38,594 nucleotides of DNA from Clostridia bacterium (GTDB lineage Bacteria; Bacillota; Clostridia; Christensenellales; Aristaeellaceae). Made by a program: the position numbers and the translations under genes. The notes beneath the pieces were generated by a model. That model searched no databases and was not told the origin of the DNA. It saw only the letters and a program-made list of their open reading frames with translations. Shown here piece after piece: positions 8,558-17,326 of the stretch. The stretch covers positions 1 through 38,594 of the forward strand of contig JAFUFC010000012.1 in NCBI GenBank assembly GCA_017470095.1. Direction: 5' to 3'. Numbering within the stretch: the first letter of the stretch is position 1; the number at the start of each line of letters is the position of its first letter.

Positions 8558-9682
8558 ATGAAAAAAGCATTTGTACTGACGCTTGCAGCCATGCTGATGT
8601 TGTCAGCTATGGTATTGCCGGCACTGGCAGACGTCGTAAACTATACTGCCGTTACGCCGGGCAACAGTTCCGTAAACCATACCATGGAACTGACGGAATC
8701 CCCCTACAACCTCGATTACACCATTACCTATTCCTTTGCGGCAGGAAGCCCCACCGTAAAATCGCCGGATGGTTTATCTGCCGCTGATGTGATCACGGGC
8801 ACACCCGCCATTGCCTCCGTATCCTATGGCCCCGATGATGATTTTGCCGGCGCCGCAGGCCACAAAATCACCAAGACGGCTGCCGTAGATTGGAGCGGCG
8901 TTTCCTTCAAGGAGCCCGGCGTCTATTATTGGGAAATCACGAAAACAGCAGATGATGGCGGGGCTCCTCTGACACTATCCAACAATTCCGAGAAAACCTA
9001 TCTCTTCGCATTGGTTACGGATGTGAACGGCGTATTGACAGCGGCTGCTACCGGGCTCAGCACAACGGATGCGTTAAGCGCAAAAGCGGACTTGCAGGAT
9101 CAGTATCCGGCGACGTCGGTTGACCTGTCTGTGGGAAAAACCGTTACCGGCACACAAGGCTCCAAAGAGCAATACTTCAAATATGATATACAAATCACGC
9201 CCGCAGGCAGCGCCACCCGCAACTATCAGATCAGCGGTTTTGACGATGCCTCCGTTGTGAACGCCAGTCCCTACAATTCCGGCGCTACGCAGCCGACAAG
9301 CCCCGTATCGCTGACCGGCAATTCCACAACCAAGATCACCGTATGGCTGCGGCATGGACAGACATTCAAAATCTCCGATCTGCCTTACGGCACAAGCTAT
9401 ACCGTTACTGAAAGCGCAAACGATGGATATGATACGCCCACAACTGTTGTGACCGGCGATAATACCAACAGCACTTCAAATGATATTGCGAGCGGAAGCG
9501 GCGAAACGGTTACTGATTCCTCTCTGACCGCTGATACGCTGGTGCAGTACACCAACAACAAGGATGCGGATGTTCCCACCGGTGTAACGCTGGAAAGCAG
9601 CGTAGCGATGCTTGGCATCCTGCTGGCACTGAGCCTGCTGATGATGGCTTTCCTTCCCAAGCGCAAGGAAAAAGTGCGCTGA
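8558..9682 (+). CDS. Major pilin subunit, Spy0128-like, VPTGV anchor
   Basis: A protein of 374 residues with an N-terminal signal peptide ending at ALA-D. Two Spy0128/DUF7601-type beta-sandwich modules follow (about 30-185 and 190-325); the second has the glutamate-containing YTVTES strand typical of isopeptide-forming pilin domains. A sorting signal follows: VPTGV at 339, hydrophobic stretch, KRKEKVR tail. Size, tandem modules and position before a class B sortase mark it as the backbone pilin polymerized into the shaft. The candidate linking lysine is in the VGKTVTG region, by analogy only. A long hairpin directly after the gene may stabilize this message relative to the sortase. Confidence 0.87.
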   Translation: MKKAFVLTLAAMLMLSAMVLPALADVVNYTAVTPGNSSVNHTMELTESPYNLDYTITYSFAAGSPTVKSPDGLSAADVITGTPAIASVSYGPDDDFAGAAGHKITKTAAVDWSGVSFKEPGVYYWEITKTADDGGAPLTLSNNSEKTYLFALVTDVNGVLTAAATGLSTTDALSAKADLQDQYPATSVDLSVGKTVTGTQGSKEQYFKYDIQITPAGSATRNYQISGFDDASVVNASPYNSGATQPTSPVSLTGNSTTKITVWLRHGQTFKISDLPYGTSYTVTESANDGYDTPTTVVTGDNTNSTSNDIASGSGETVTDSSLTADTLVQYTNNKDADVPTGVTLESSVAMLGILLALSLLMMAFLPKRKEKVR

Positions 9683-9741
9683 TCACAACAAGCAGTTACC
9701 ACCACTCTTACAACGGATGATATGATCATCCGACGACAGTT

Positions 9742-9784
9742 CTATGCCTTCGGGGGAGGATGATTTCCTTCTCCGAAGGCATAG
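9742..9784 (+). promoter_or_regulatory. Intercistronic hairpin between major pilin and sortase
   Basis: A perfect 12-bp stem (CTATGCCTTCGG / CCGAAGGCATAG) continues inward for up to seven more pairs including G-U, leaving a five-base loop. No T run follows, so it is not a standard terminator. It ends six bases before the GGAG of the sortase. It probably protects the upstream pilin message and/or lowers sortase translation, setting the high pilin to sortase ratio. Confidence 0.65.
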
Positions 9785-9801
9785 GCAATGGAGCATGAGC
9801 A

Positions 9802-10542
9802 GTGAAAAAAGCACTTGAGCGAATCGTGTATCTGCTGGATCACGCATTAAATTGCGCACTGATCCTGTTTGCTTTGATCGTTCTGTGTGTAAGCGGCTAT
9901 TCACTGCTGGACAATGCACAAATCTATCATTATGCTTCGGATACCTCACTGCAGCAATTCAAGCCCGTCGTCAGAGATGAGGAACGGAGCGACAGCAGCT
10001 TTGTTTTTCTCGATCATCAATCGGCGTGGCTCTGCATTGATAATACTTATGTTGATTATCCTGTAATGCAGGCCGAAAACAACTTTGAGTATTTGAACAA
10101 AGACCCTTACGGCGAATACCGGATCAGCGGGTCCATCTTTTTGGATTGGAGAAACGCCCCTGATTTTTCGGACGAATTCTCCATGATCTACGGACATCAC
10201 ATGGATCATTACAATATGTTCGGTTCGTTAGATTTATTCACCTCAGAAGCATATTTTCTGACGCATACTGCGGGATGGCTCGCAACCAGAAACGGAATAT
10301 ATGATCTGGAGCTGTTTGCTGTCGTGTGGGGAGATGCCAAAGATTACACGGTATTCAACCCGCAGGGGCGCATGGCTGCAGATGTATTGAGCTACATCGA
10401 GGATAAGGCTGAAATATATACAGCATATAAACCAGGCGCAAAGATCATTGCGTTATCCACCTGCGCCGGAGAAAACGAAACATCCAGACTATTGGTATTC
10501 GCCATGATTCTGGACAGAGATGAGGAGAAAGGAGCGCTATGA
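9802..10542 (+). CDS. srtB: Class B sortase (pilus polymerase candidate)
   Basis: A protein of 246 residues with an N-terminal membrane anchor (about 15-33) and a class B sortase domain. Catalytic residues are H132 (YGHHM), C221 (LSTCAG) and R229 (SRLLVFA). It starts at GTG; GGAG lies eight bases upstream, and the nearby ATG at 9795 runs into a stop. It directly follows the backbone pilin and overlaps the minor pilin start by ATGA. By context it polymerizes pilins through the VPTGV/PPTGV-type signals; substrate choice between this and the second sortase is inference. Confidence 0.88.
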   Translation: MKKALERIVYLLDHALNCALILFALIVLCVSGYSLLDNAQIYHYASDTSLQQFKPVVRDEERSDSSFVFLDHQSAWLCIDNTYVDYPVMQAENNFEYLNKDPYGEYRISGSIFLDWRNAPDFSDEFSMIYGHHMDHYNMFGSLDLFTSEAYFLTHTAGWLATRNGIYDLELFAVVWGDAKDYTVFNPQGRMAADVLSYIEDKAEIYTAYKPGAKIIALSTCAGENETSRLLVFAMILDRDEEKGAL

Positions 10543-11399
10543 AAGGTAAAACTGATATGATCCTGGGTGCGCTCCTTATATGCGCCTTCCTATGGATAAT
10601 GCCGATGGCCCATGCCGCTGCTTCGGAATCGGCCCAAGTGAATATCCCGGTGATTGCGTATGGTGCAGACTGCACGGCAGAATTGTATGGCAGTGACGGC
10701 ATTCAATTGCAAACAATACGGCTGATAAAGGATGTGCCGTCTTCCTTCACCATTGAATGTGTTGGGCTCAAACAGTTTGATTTTTCTATTCGCCTGGCCG
10801 ATCATGATACAGAAACAGTTCAATATGACCACACACAATATGATCTGAGAGTGATTCTGTATTACAATTCAGAGGATCAGGTTGGATATTCAATTATCGT
10901 TGATACCTACGGGGTGCTGGGAAAAACATCCCAAGGGAAGAAAGAAGCCCTGGAGTTTTACAATGTCATTATCACGCCGCCGCCCACGCCCGTTCCCTAT
11001 CCCTATTGCTTCACCTTTACCAAGCTGTGGCAGGGAAGTCACGAAGACAGCATTGATTGGATACTGTATCGGCCGGACGGCTCAGTGCTGCATAAAAAAT
11101 TCAACAAGCGCTATATCAGCGAAAACGAATGGTATTATGAAGCATGGTTCCCGGAGCCTGTGGATGACTGCTATATAATTGAAACGATCCCCGATGGCTA
11201 CAAAGTCCGATATGAAAACGTAGGCGCGCACGCCGGGGAAACGGATCGCTGCTACAATGGCGGCACCATCATCAATTACAAGGTGCCCAAGACAGGCGAT
11301 GATTTCGATCTGTGGCTGTGGCTGGGATGTGTGCTCCTGGGCGTCAGCGCCGTGTGCGGCACGCTGATATTCAGCAGAAAGAAGAACACCCATCAATAA
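10539..11399 (+). CDS. Minor pilin with VPKTG anchor
   Basis: A protein of 286 residues with a signal peptide (cleavage near AHA-A). An N-terminal pilin-like domain is separated by a Pro-rich linker (TPPPTPVPYPY, about 148-158) from a second beta-rich Cna_B-like domain ending in IINYKVPKTG. The sorting signal is VPKTG at 249, with hydrophobic helix and RKK tail. It overlaps the sortase by four bases. Its anchor differs from the PPTGV/VPTGV of the other two pilins, which suggests use by a different sortase, perhaps as the basal subunit that fixes the pilus to the wall. Confidence 0.8.
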   Translation: MKGKTDMILGALLICAFLWIMPMAHAAASESAQVNIPVIAYGADCTAELYGSDGIQLQTIRLIKDVPSSFTIECVGLKQFDFSIRLADHDTETVQYDHTQYDLRVILYYNSEDQVGYSIIVDTYGVLGKTSQGKKEALEFYNVIITPPPTPVPYPYCFTFTKLWQGSHEDSIDWILYRPDGSVLHKKFNKRYISENEWYYEAWFPEPVDDCYIIETIPDGYKVRYENVGAHAGETDRCYNGGTIINYKVPKTGDDFDLWLWLGCVLLGVSAVCGTLIFSRKKNTHQ

Positions 11400-11469
11400 G
11401 GTATGATGAGGATACTAACAGGCTATATCAGCAATTTGGTATGGCCTGTTCTATCAAGAAGGTATAAGT

Positions 11470-12435
11470 ATGGATTGGCAGCCCAGGCGGAGAAGACGCA
11501 GACGATACCGCAGAATACGTTGGGAACGGCTGCTGGTAGTGCTCATGGGACTGATCGCGGCAACTTTCGGGTTGATCAAACTGATTGGCTATGGAGTCAA
11601 TCTGCTGTCAGCCCGACACACCGCTCAGGAATTGCGGGAAACATACTACGCAGAAGCAACACCGGAGCCGATCCTCGCAACAGAGGCACCAACCCTAACG
11701 CCTGTGCCATCCACTAAAGAAACACCGTTCGTGACACCTACCGTCACTGTGACACCTTCCCAATCACCCATTCCGCGCCTTCCCAGCGTCATTTATCCAA
11801 GCAATCCCAAGTTGACCGTCAGCAGCCGTTTCAAGACATTGCAGAAGGAAAGCAAATACATCGTTGGCTGGCTGTCGATTCATAGGATGCTGGATGAAGC
11901 CGTGGTGCAGCGGGATAACGTCTATTATCTCGATCACGACGCCTTGGGCAACAGCAACGTAAACGGAGCGTTGTTCCTGGACAGCGGCATTAATCTGAAA
12001 ACCAGGCCCTATACCTATATCATCTACGGTCACAACATGAAAAGCGGAGCCATGTTCGGCAGTCTGCGGAACTATGAAAACAGCACCTTTTATCACAATG
12101 ATCCCTTCATCACCTTCGATACCCTGTACGAAACGGGTCGCTATGTGATCTTCGCTGTGGGCATCGTCAGCACAGAGGAAGGAGACAGCAATTATGTGGA
12201 TTTCTACGCTCTCCGCTCTGTCAATATTCCTGAGCGTCAGAGGGTCATCGAAACCCTGATTGCTGCCTCGGTTCATACTTGTCCCATTGATGTGCAGATG
12301 GACGATCAGCTTTTAGTGCTGGTGACCTGCGTGGACAAAGATGAGGATCGCCGGGTGGTCGTTGCACGGCGTGTCCGGGATGGGGAGGATGAGGCAACAC
12401 TCAAAAAGTTTGTGGAAAATAGTCGGAAACGATAA
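11470..12435 (+). CDS. Second class B sortase
   Basis: A protein of 321 residues. It has a very basic cytoplasmic N-terminus (run of Arg within residues 6-20), one membrane helix (about 21-45), a Thr/Pro-rich wall-spanning linker (about 62-105), then the sortase domain. H188 lies in YGHNM, C287 in LVTC, and R294 or R295 follows. GAAGG lies seven bases before the start. It is the last gene of the pilus operon and is followed by a strong hairpin. The long Thr/Pro linker is unlike the first sortase and would place the catalytic domain farther out in the wall. A housekeeping-type or anchoring role for the minor pilin is possible. Confidence 0.86.
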   Translation: MDWQPRRRRRRRYRRIRWERLLVVLMGLIAATFGLIKLIGYGVNLLSARHTAQELRETYYAEATPEPILATEAPTLTPVPSTKETPFVTPTVTVTPSQSPIPRLPSVIYPSNPKLTVSSRFKTLQKESKYIVGWLSIHRMLDEAVVQRDNVYYLDHDALGNSNVNGALFLDSGINLKTRPYTYIIYGHNMKSGAMFGSLRNYENSTFYHNDPFITFDTLYETGRYVIFAVGIVSTEEGDSNYVDFYALRSVNIPERQRVIETLIAASVHTCPIDVQMDDQLLVLVTCVDKDEDRRVVVARRVRDGEDEATLKKFVENSRKR

Positions 12436-12448
12436 TAGTTTCACCAAA

Positions 12449-12501
12449 AAACAAAGGCCGCTGACAAGATCGGTACGATCCCGCCAGCGGCTGCTTTGTT
12501 T
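12449..12501. terminator. Bidirectional terminator between pilus operon and tnpV
   Basis: An extended hairpin: AAACAAAG / CTTTGTTT outer stem, GCCGCTG / CAGCGGC middle stem, GATCG / CGATC inner stem. The A- and T-rich flanks serve both directions. It overlaps the tnpV stop codon. A related hairpin (CCGCTGACA...CCAGCGGCTGCT) occurs at 36380-36410 in the second element. Confidence 0.8.
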
Positions 12502-12877
12502 ACAGGATGTTGATGACTTCTGCCATGATGATCTCTTCGGCTCGGCTGCGAATGCTGTTCATTTTGCCCACCCATACCATGGGCTGCTCGGCCTTGAGCT
12601 GCTCAGTGATGCCTTCCTGCCTGACCATCTGCATAATCAGGTTCTCAAGCATTTCTGTCGCTCTTTCGTTTGCATCAGCCAGATGTCTGCCTAAAGTTCC
12701 TTTCAGGATGAGTCGTTGATATAGGCTCGGATGCTTCTTTTCGAGATAATCCTTGTGCATCCTTCCCCATTTTCCGATGGGGCGTTGGTCGCGATCATCA
12801 ATCGTCAGGTTTGGATAGTACATTCCGTCTTTGCTCAGGGTATAGGTTCCGCCGAGCTCTTCAAACAGGGATTTCAT
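12500..12877 (-). CDS. tnpV: TnpV-family transposon-encoded protein
   Basis: A protein of 125 residues with the TnpV pattern: an N-terminal YY-PNL segment, IGKWGRMHKDYLEKKHP, then a helical C-terminus ending in WVGKMNSIRSRAEE. The same layout recurs in the copy at 37840-38190 (IGKYGRMRMDYLKEHRP ... WVRKMNNIRNRAEE). TnpV is carried by Tn4451-type mobilizable transposons; its function is not established. The start at 12877 is chosen for GGAGG eight bases upstream; an upstream in-frame ATG (12892) overlaps that site. It lies 18 bases downstream of the truncated flavoprotein gene on the same strand. Confidence 0.85.
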   Translation of the reverse strand: MKSLFEELGGTYTLSKDGMYYPNLTIDDRDQRPIGKWGRMHKDYLEKKHPSLYQRLILKGTLGRHLADANERATEMLENLIMQMVRQEGITEQLKAEQPMVWVGKMNSIRSRAEEIIMAEVINIL

Positions 12878-12895
12878 TGTGTTTTCCTCCATAAT

Positions 12896-14767
12896 TCAGT
12901 ATTGACCAATCCAGTACGCAGATGCCTTTTCTGAATTTCTGGCTAATACTGTTTTATGGATACCTGCCATTTGCGTCGATTTTTTAGTTTCGTTGGTTTG
13001 TATCAAAGTTGACAGGGTTTTTTCGCCTGCAGCATACAGGCCAGGAATGGGGGTTTCATCGGTATCCAGCACCTGGGCTTCTTTATTAATCACCAGGCCG
13101 CCAAAGGTCAAATGGCAAGCCAGTTGCAGCTTGGCAGCATAGTAGGGGCCATCTTCTACTTTGCCATTGAAAGTCTTGCGGCCAAATTCGGCATCTTCTT
13201 CCGCGTCCACATAACCATTGAAGGTATCAACGGTAGCGACGAGGGTGGCAGCATCCAAGCCCGTCAAATTGGCCATTTCATCCAGGGAATCGGCAGTATA
13301 CGCCATGCCGCGGCTGATCAGTTCAGCGGCAAAGCCTTCCTTCTGAGCATTCAGGGCTTCGATCATTTTGCTATCGCCAATGGCAATCAGAATGCCGTCC
13401 GGCTGGTCATTTCCCTCCCGGCTGACGATCCGGCTCTGGTTGCTGTCGTCCGCAAAACGCACGGCATTGGTATTTACCAGCAGTTGAGCGGCCTTGAACA
13501 CATTGCCTGCTTCGCCGGAGGCGGCCAGGTTCTGATAGCCCTTCAGATAGGTCTGGATGAAGCCCATATCCCGCAGTTCTGCGCCAACGGCTTCGGCCAT
13601 CACAATGCCGTCGCCCCGATTGCCCGCAGGGTTGTTGCTGGGAATATTGGCAGTCAGGCCTGTGCCGATCTTCTGATACTGGGCAACCATTTCACCATTG
13701 GAGGAGAAACTGCCGGTAGCCAGCACTACACCGCCATTGGCGTGATAGGTGATGCGGTTGCCTTCTGCATCTTCCGCAATCACGCCTACCACTTTACCGT
13801 TTTCCACAACCAACTCACGCGCCCGGGTGCTTAGGCGGATTTCAGCTCCGTTGGCGGCCTTGTTCAGCAGTTCGATCAAGCCCATGCCGCGGCCAGCGGG
13901 CGTAGACACATATTCCATCAAGGGCGTGGTCGTCAGGCCGTATTCTTCCAGCCATCCATAGATGTTTTCGGCGTTTTCCACGCCGGAGCGAATCATGTCA
14001 TAATCCAGGAATACCGTATTGCCTTCCAGGTCTTTCCCCATGCCCTTGACATAGTGATCGATCATCACGCGTTCAATGGTCACAAGGCTGCCTTTTTCGT
14101 GGCCGTTGTTTTTGTATTCTTCGATCTGATTCAGCAGGGTTTTGTAATCTGTTTTCCAAGGTTCGGGAAAACGATCCTCGCCGTAAGCGGCATATTTTTC
14201 CAGCGCAGCATCATTGCGATCCGCCTGGGCAAATACTTCCTGATTAAGATCCAATATGTTGCCCATGGAGGTTCCTGCCGCGCCGCCCAGGAAGGAATTG
14301 GCTTCCAGAACGATCACGGAAGCGCCGCTGTCGATAGCGCTGGCAGCAGCGGACAGGCCCGCGGCACCTGCGCCGACCACGATCACATCAGCGGTTTCAT
14401 CCGTCACGACGGGCTTTTCTTCCGCAATGCCCTTGGCCTGATTGATGCAATCAGCCACGGCAGAGAGCATAGCGGTACTGGAAACAGTAGCGCCGGAAAC
14501 CATATCCACTTCAGCGGATTGTGCATCCAGAACGGCCTGGGTCAGCTGTTCGATGGCTACATCGCCCAGCCCCTTGGTTTCCAATTCGCCTGCTGCGATA
14601 ATGGAAACGATGGCATCTTCGCTGAATTCCATGGTAACAACCACGGGGCCGCCCATTCCCTGTACGCTGGCCTCGTAGGTACCAGGAGTATACAGGCTTT
14701 CAGCGATTACGTTCACGCAGCCCAGCAGCATAGCCAGGCACAGGATCAATGAAACGAGTTTCTTCAT
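12896..14767 (-). CDS. FMN-binding, fumarate-reductase-like flavoprotein with replaced C-terminus
   Basis: A protein of 623 residues. The signal peptide has a lipobox-like LLGC (C17), so it is exported and perhaps lipid-anchored. Residues 25-110 form an FMN-binding domain with SGAT (91-94), the usual site of covalent FMN attachment by ApbE. From residue 125 there is a fumarate reductase/urocanate reductase-type FAD domain (VVGAGAAG, then a GG loop and later NPAGNRGDG). Such proteins reduce enoate-like acceptors outside the cell. The family normally ends with a Gly-rich FAD-contacting motif after GLYAAGE; here 41 unrelated, AT-richer residues follow, reaching into the tnpV boundary. The gene is probably truncated and may be inactive. 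AAAGGAGGG lies seven bases before the ATG. Confidence 0.8.
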   Translation of the reverse strand: MKKLVSLILCLAMLLGCVNVIAESLYTPGTYEASVQGMGGPVVVTMEFSEDAIVSIIAAGELETKGLGDVAIEQLTQAVLDAQSAEVDMVSGATVSSTAMLSAVADCINQAKGIAEEKPVVTDETADVIVVGAGAAGLSAAASAIDSGASVIVLEANSFLGGAAGTSMGNILDLNQEVFAQADRNDAALEKYAAYGEDRFPEPWKTDYKTLLNQIEEYKNNGHEKGSLVTIERVMIDHYVKGMGKDLEGNTVFLDYDMIRSGVENAENIYGWLEEYGLTTTPLMEYVSTPAGRGMGLIELLNKAANGAEIRLSTRARELVVENGKVVGVIAEDAEGNRITYHANGGVVLATGSFSSNGEMVAQYQKIGTGLTANIPSNNPAGNRGDGIVMAEAVGAELRDMGFIQTYLKGYQNLAASGEAGNVFKAAQLLVNTNAVRFADDSNQSRIVSREGNDQPDGILIAIGDSKMIEALNAQKEGFAAELISRGMAYTADSLDEMANLTGLDAATLVATVDTFNGYVDAEEDAEFGRKTFNGKVEDGPYYAAKLQLACHLTFGGLVINKEAQVLDTDETPIPGLYAAGEKTLSTLIQTNETKKSTQMAGIHKTVLARNSEKASAYWIGQY

Positions 14768-14783
14768 CAAGAAACCCTCCTTT

Positions 14784-14810
14784 CTTTATGGTTCGCATGA
14801 TACCATAAAG
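14784..14810 (-). promoter_or_regulatory. Inverted repeat upstream of the flavoprotein gene
   Basis: A perfect 9-bp inverted repeat (CTTTATGGT / ACCATAAAG) sits between the kinase stop and the flavoprotein ribosome site. It could be an operator or an mRNA hairpin that limits readthrough from the kinase genes. No clear promoter was identified. Confidence 0.45.
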
Positions 14811-14849
14811 AGGAGGGCTCATGGGTTCAAATGCCTCAACTGGGCATTT

Positions 14850-16196
14850 TCAAGCGGCAACTGGCACGGGAATCATCCATTCCACCTGAAAGATGCCGTT
14901 CTGTTCATCAATCTGCAAAATGCCCTGATAAGACTCCACAATGCGCTTCAAATTACTCAAGCCGATGCCATGCAGGAAAGTATCCCGTTTGGAGGTGGAA
15001 AACAAACCGTCCTGTCGTTTCTTCAGCGTGCCCGCGTAGGGATTTTCGCATTTGACGATGATCTGCCCGCCGATCATTCCAGCGCTAAGATGGATACAGC
15101 GTTTTTCCTCCAGCAATACCTGCACTGCTTCCATGGCGTTGTCGATTGCGTTGGCAAACATGGTAACCACATCGGCATATCGGATGAAATCAGCTTTGGA
15201 GAAATCTACCATACACTCCAAGTCGATATCCTTTTCTTTACATTCCACCTGTTTTTGCGCAAGCAGCATATCCAGCACAGCATTTCCCGTATGAATCTGG
15301 GGTGTAACGGTATCGGTTGCCTGTAATATATCATTCAAATACTCATTGGCGGCGCTGGCGCTTTTGCTGTTGGCTGTCATGCCTTCCAGCACACGCAGAT
15401 GCTTGCTCATATCGTGATATATACGCCGTGCCTGTTCATCTGAAAGCTGCCTGTTTTCAAATTCCTGCACCTGCTGCTTCATCTGGTTCTCCATCCGCAG
15501 CAGCTTTACCTTTTCCCGCTGCAGCTGGAATTGCTTTTCCGTGGCAGCAAGGATACAAGGCATACCGAACACCAGCATCAGGGTCAGCAACGTCATTTCC
15601 AGAGAAATACCCGCCACCTGGGAAGATGGCGCTATAATCGTCAGATAATACAAGATTAACACCGTTGTATGATCGATGACCGCGGGCACCAGCGCCAGAA
15701 ACGCTTCTTTGGCCGTGATCTGCCGATCCGACGAAATATCAAAGGTATATTTCTGCATCAACACAATAGCCAGCACCCGGCAGGCGTTTTCCGCAAGCGT
15801 CACTGGAATTAGCGGAAAGGCATCCGTTACAGCGTAGCCGAAGGTGGGCAGATGCAGGGAAGCAAATACCACAGGGGTAAAAAGCTTGAGCCAGCCGCCC
15901 CATAGGAAAAAGACGATACTGGCTAAAAAGATTAGGTATTGCGCTTGCCCTTTCCTCCATGATAGCATGACAAAACAGGTCAGCACATATAAAAGGATGT
16001 TTCTCACCAAGGCTTCGCTTAAAGTATTTCGATTCAACACATACCGCTGGCCCAGCACGAAAATGATCATCAACAGCACGGAACCGATCCGCCAACCCCA
16101 GGCTTTCTCCCTTTTTCCCATGGCATGGGAAAAAAACAGAATCGACCATATCTTTACTGAGCAGTCAATCACATCCCGAAGAAAAGGAGCATTCAT
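14850..16196 (-). CDS. GHKL-type sensor histidine kinase (AgrC-like)
   Basis: A protein of 448 residues with about six to seven hydrophobic segments in the first 220 residues, a coiled-coil linker (about 235-265), and a kinase core with the YHDMSKHLRVLEG phospho-acceptor region. A GHKL ATPase domain follows, with N box FANAIDNAMEAV and GIGLSNLKRIVE. The start at 16196 overlaps the regulator stop (ATGA) and has GGAGGT upstream; the frame stays open to 16337, but that part overlaps the regulator. This architecture pairs with LytTR regulators and in relatives senses peptides or cell-envelope cues. It lies 82 bases upstream of the flavoprotein gene, which may be its target. Confidence 0.85.
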   Translation of the reverse strand: MNAPFLRDVIDCSVKIWSILFFSHAMGKREKAWGWRIGSVLLMIIFVLGQRYVLNRNTLSEALVRNILLYVLTCFVMLSWRKGQAQYLIFLASIVFFLWGGWLKLFTPVVFASLHLPTFGYAVTDAFPLIPVTLAENACRVLAIVLMQKYTFDISSDRQITAKEAFLALVPAVIDHTTVLILYYLTIIAPSSQVAGISLEMTLLTLMLVFGMPCILAATEKQFQLQREKVKLLRMENQMKQQVQEFENRQLSDEQARRIYHDMSKHLRVLEGMTANSKSASAANEYLNDILQATDTVTPQIHTGNAVLDMLLAQKQVECKEKDIDLECMVDFSKADFIRYADVVTMFANAIDNAMEAVQVLLEEKRCIHLSAGMIGGQIIVKCENPYAGTLKKRQDGLFSTSKRDTFLHGIGLSNLKRIVESYQGILQIDEQNGIFQVEWMIPVPVAA

Positions 16197-16909
16197 CTTA
16201 GCTGACCTCCCCAATGCTTCATCAGCACCAGCATAAAATCTTTCATCCGATGTTTGCTGACAGGGATCAACACCCCGTTCTTCATCAACACATCCGTTTT
16301 CATAAGTTGCTTCACATAGCGCAGATTGACCATGCATCCCTTATGACAGCGAAAAAAAGCGTGATCCCGCAATTCGTTCTCCAGGGTGCTGATGCCCGCA
16401 TTGGCCAGCGCCACAGTGCCATCCTGAAGCGTAATCTTTACATGCCCCATTTCCGTTTCGCAATACATAATATCCGAAATACGGAATTGCTCCGTTTGAT
16501 ATCCACAGCGCAGCACGATGGAAGCCTGGGCAGATTTTAGATGCTGCTCCACCGCTTCCGTCAGAACTTTGGTAAATTGGGCATAGCTGATTGGCTTTTT
16601 CAGGTAACGAAAAGCGGCCACCTCATATCCCTGCAAGGCGTATTCCAGGTAGTTTGTGCTGAAAATGATGATGTTGTTTTCATTATACTGGCGGATTTCC
16701 CGAGCCAAGTCAATGCCGTTCCATTCACCCATCTGGATATCAAGGATCAAAATATCCTCTTTAGCCAGATTTTCCGCCCGCATCTCCCTGGGATTTATCA
16801 GATAATTCCAATCCATGTGATGGATCTGCTCCGTTTCGTAGCGGGCAGCGAAATCTTTACATGCTGCAATGATTTCAGCATCATCGTCACAGATCGTGAT
16901 ATGAATCAT
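16193..16909 (-). CDS. LytTR-family response regulator
   Basis: A protein of 238 residues. The receiver domain has D8-D10, phospho-acceptor D57 (LILDIQM) and YLKKP. The LytTR DNA-binding domain runs from about 135 to 235 (ISDIMYCETEMGHVKI ... FFRCHKGCMVNLRYV). The start at 16909 has GGGGAG seven bases upstream; the longer reading to 16933 has none. It forms an operon with the kinase. LytTR proteins bind paired ~9-bp repeats; I did not find a clear pair in the window. Confidence 0.9.
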   Translation of the reverse strand: MIHITICDDDAEIIAACKDFAARYETEQIHHMDWNYLINPREMRAENLAKEDILILDIQMGEWNGIDLAREIRQYNENNIIIFSTNYLEYALQGYEVAAFRYLKKPISYAQFTKVLTEAVEQHLKSAQASIVLRCGYQTEQFRISDIMYCETEMGHVKITLQDGTVALANAGISTLENELRDHAFFRCHKGCMVNLRYVKQLMKTDVLMKNGVLIPVSKHRMKDFMLVLMKHWGGQLR

Positions 16910-17326
16910 GATTGTACTCCCCTCGTCATTCATGAATATTTGTGTATTTTTTTACCGCATCTAAGCTGCAGGAAAAGCAAACTTTCTGTTTCGCCTTGCT
17001 CATTATATCACAGATGAAGAAATCCGGCTATCTAAAATGAAAGCGCCACTCGATGTAAGAGCGACGCTTTGTAAACACATTGTTAGTGCATGGCTTACGA
17101 AATTATACTTTGTTACAATTTAGGTTCGTTTCCTTTTTGTTTATTTTCTTTGCCCCAATGTTTTCCTCACTTTCCCCCTGCACATCTTTTGACGACTGTT
17201 TTGTAAAGGGGAAAATCACGAATAGAACAATTTTGTAGGTATATTCTAATTCATAATAAACAATCCGCAAATTCCTATTATAGGGAATTGCGGATTACTC
17301 TCAGATTATCATTTCTTTTTTACATG
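16910..17326. other. Intergenic interval between LytTR operon and phosphorylase gene
   Basis: I see no gene in this AT-rich stretch of about 400 bases. It holds a hairpin with AAAGCG / CGCTTT ends (17040-17070) and the terminator at 17262-17296. The promoter of the LytTR operon should lie near 16930-17030, but no convincing boxes stand out. Confidence 0.5.
17262..17296 (-). terminator. Terminator after the phosphorylase gene
   Basis: The stem AATCCGCAA-ATTCC / GGAATTGCGGATT has one bulged base and a short AT loop. On the minus strand it is followed by a T-rich stretch (TTGTTTATT). It ends the alpha-galactoside enzyme operon. Confidence 0.7.
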
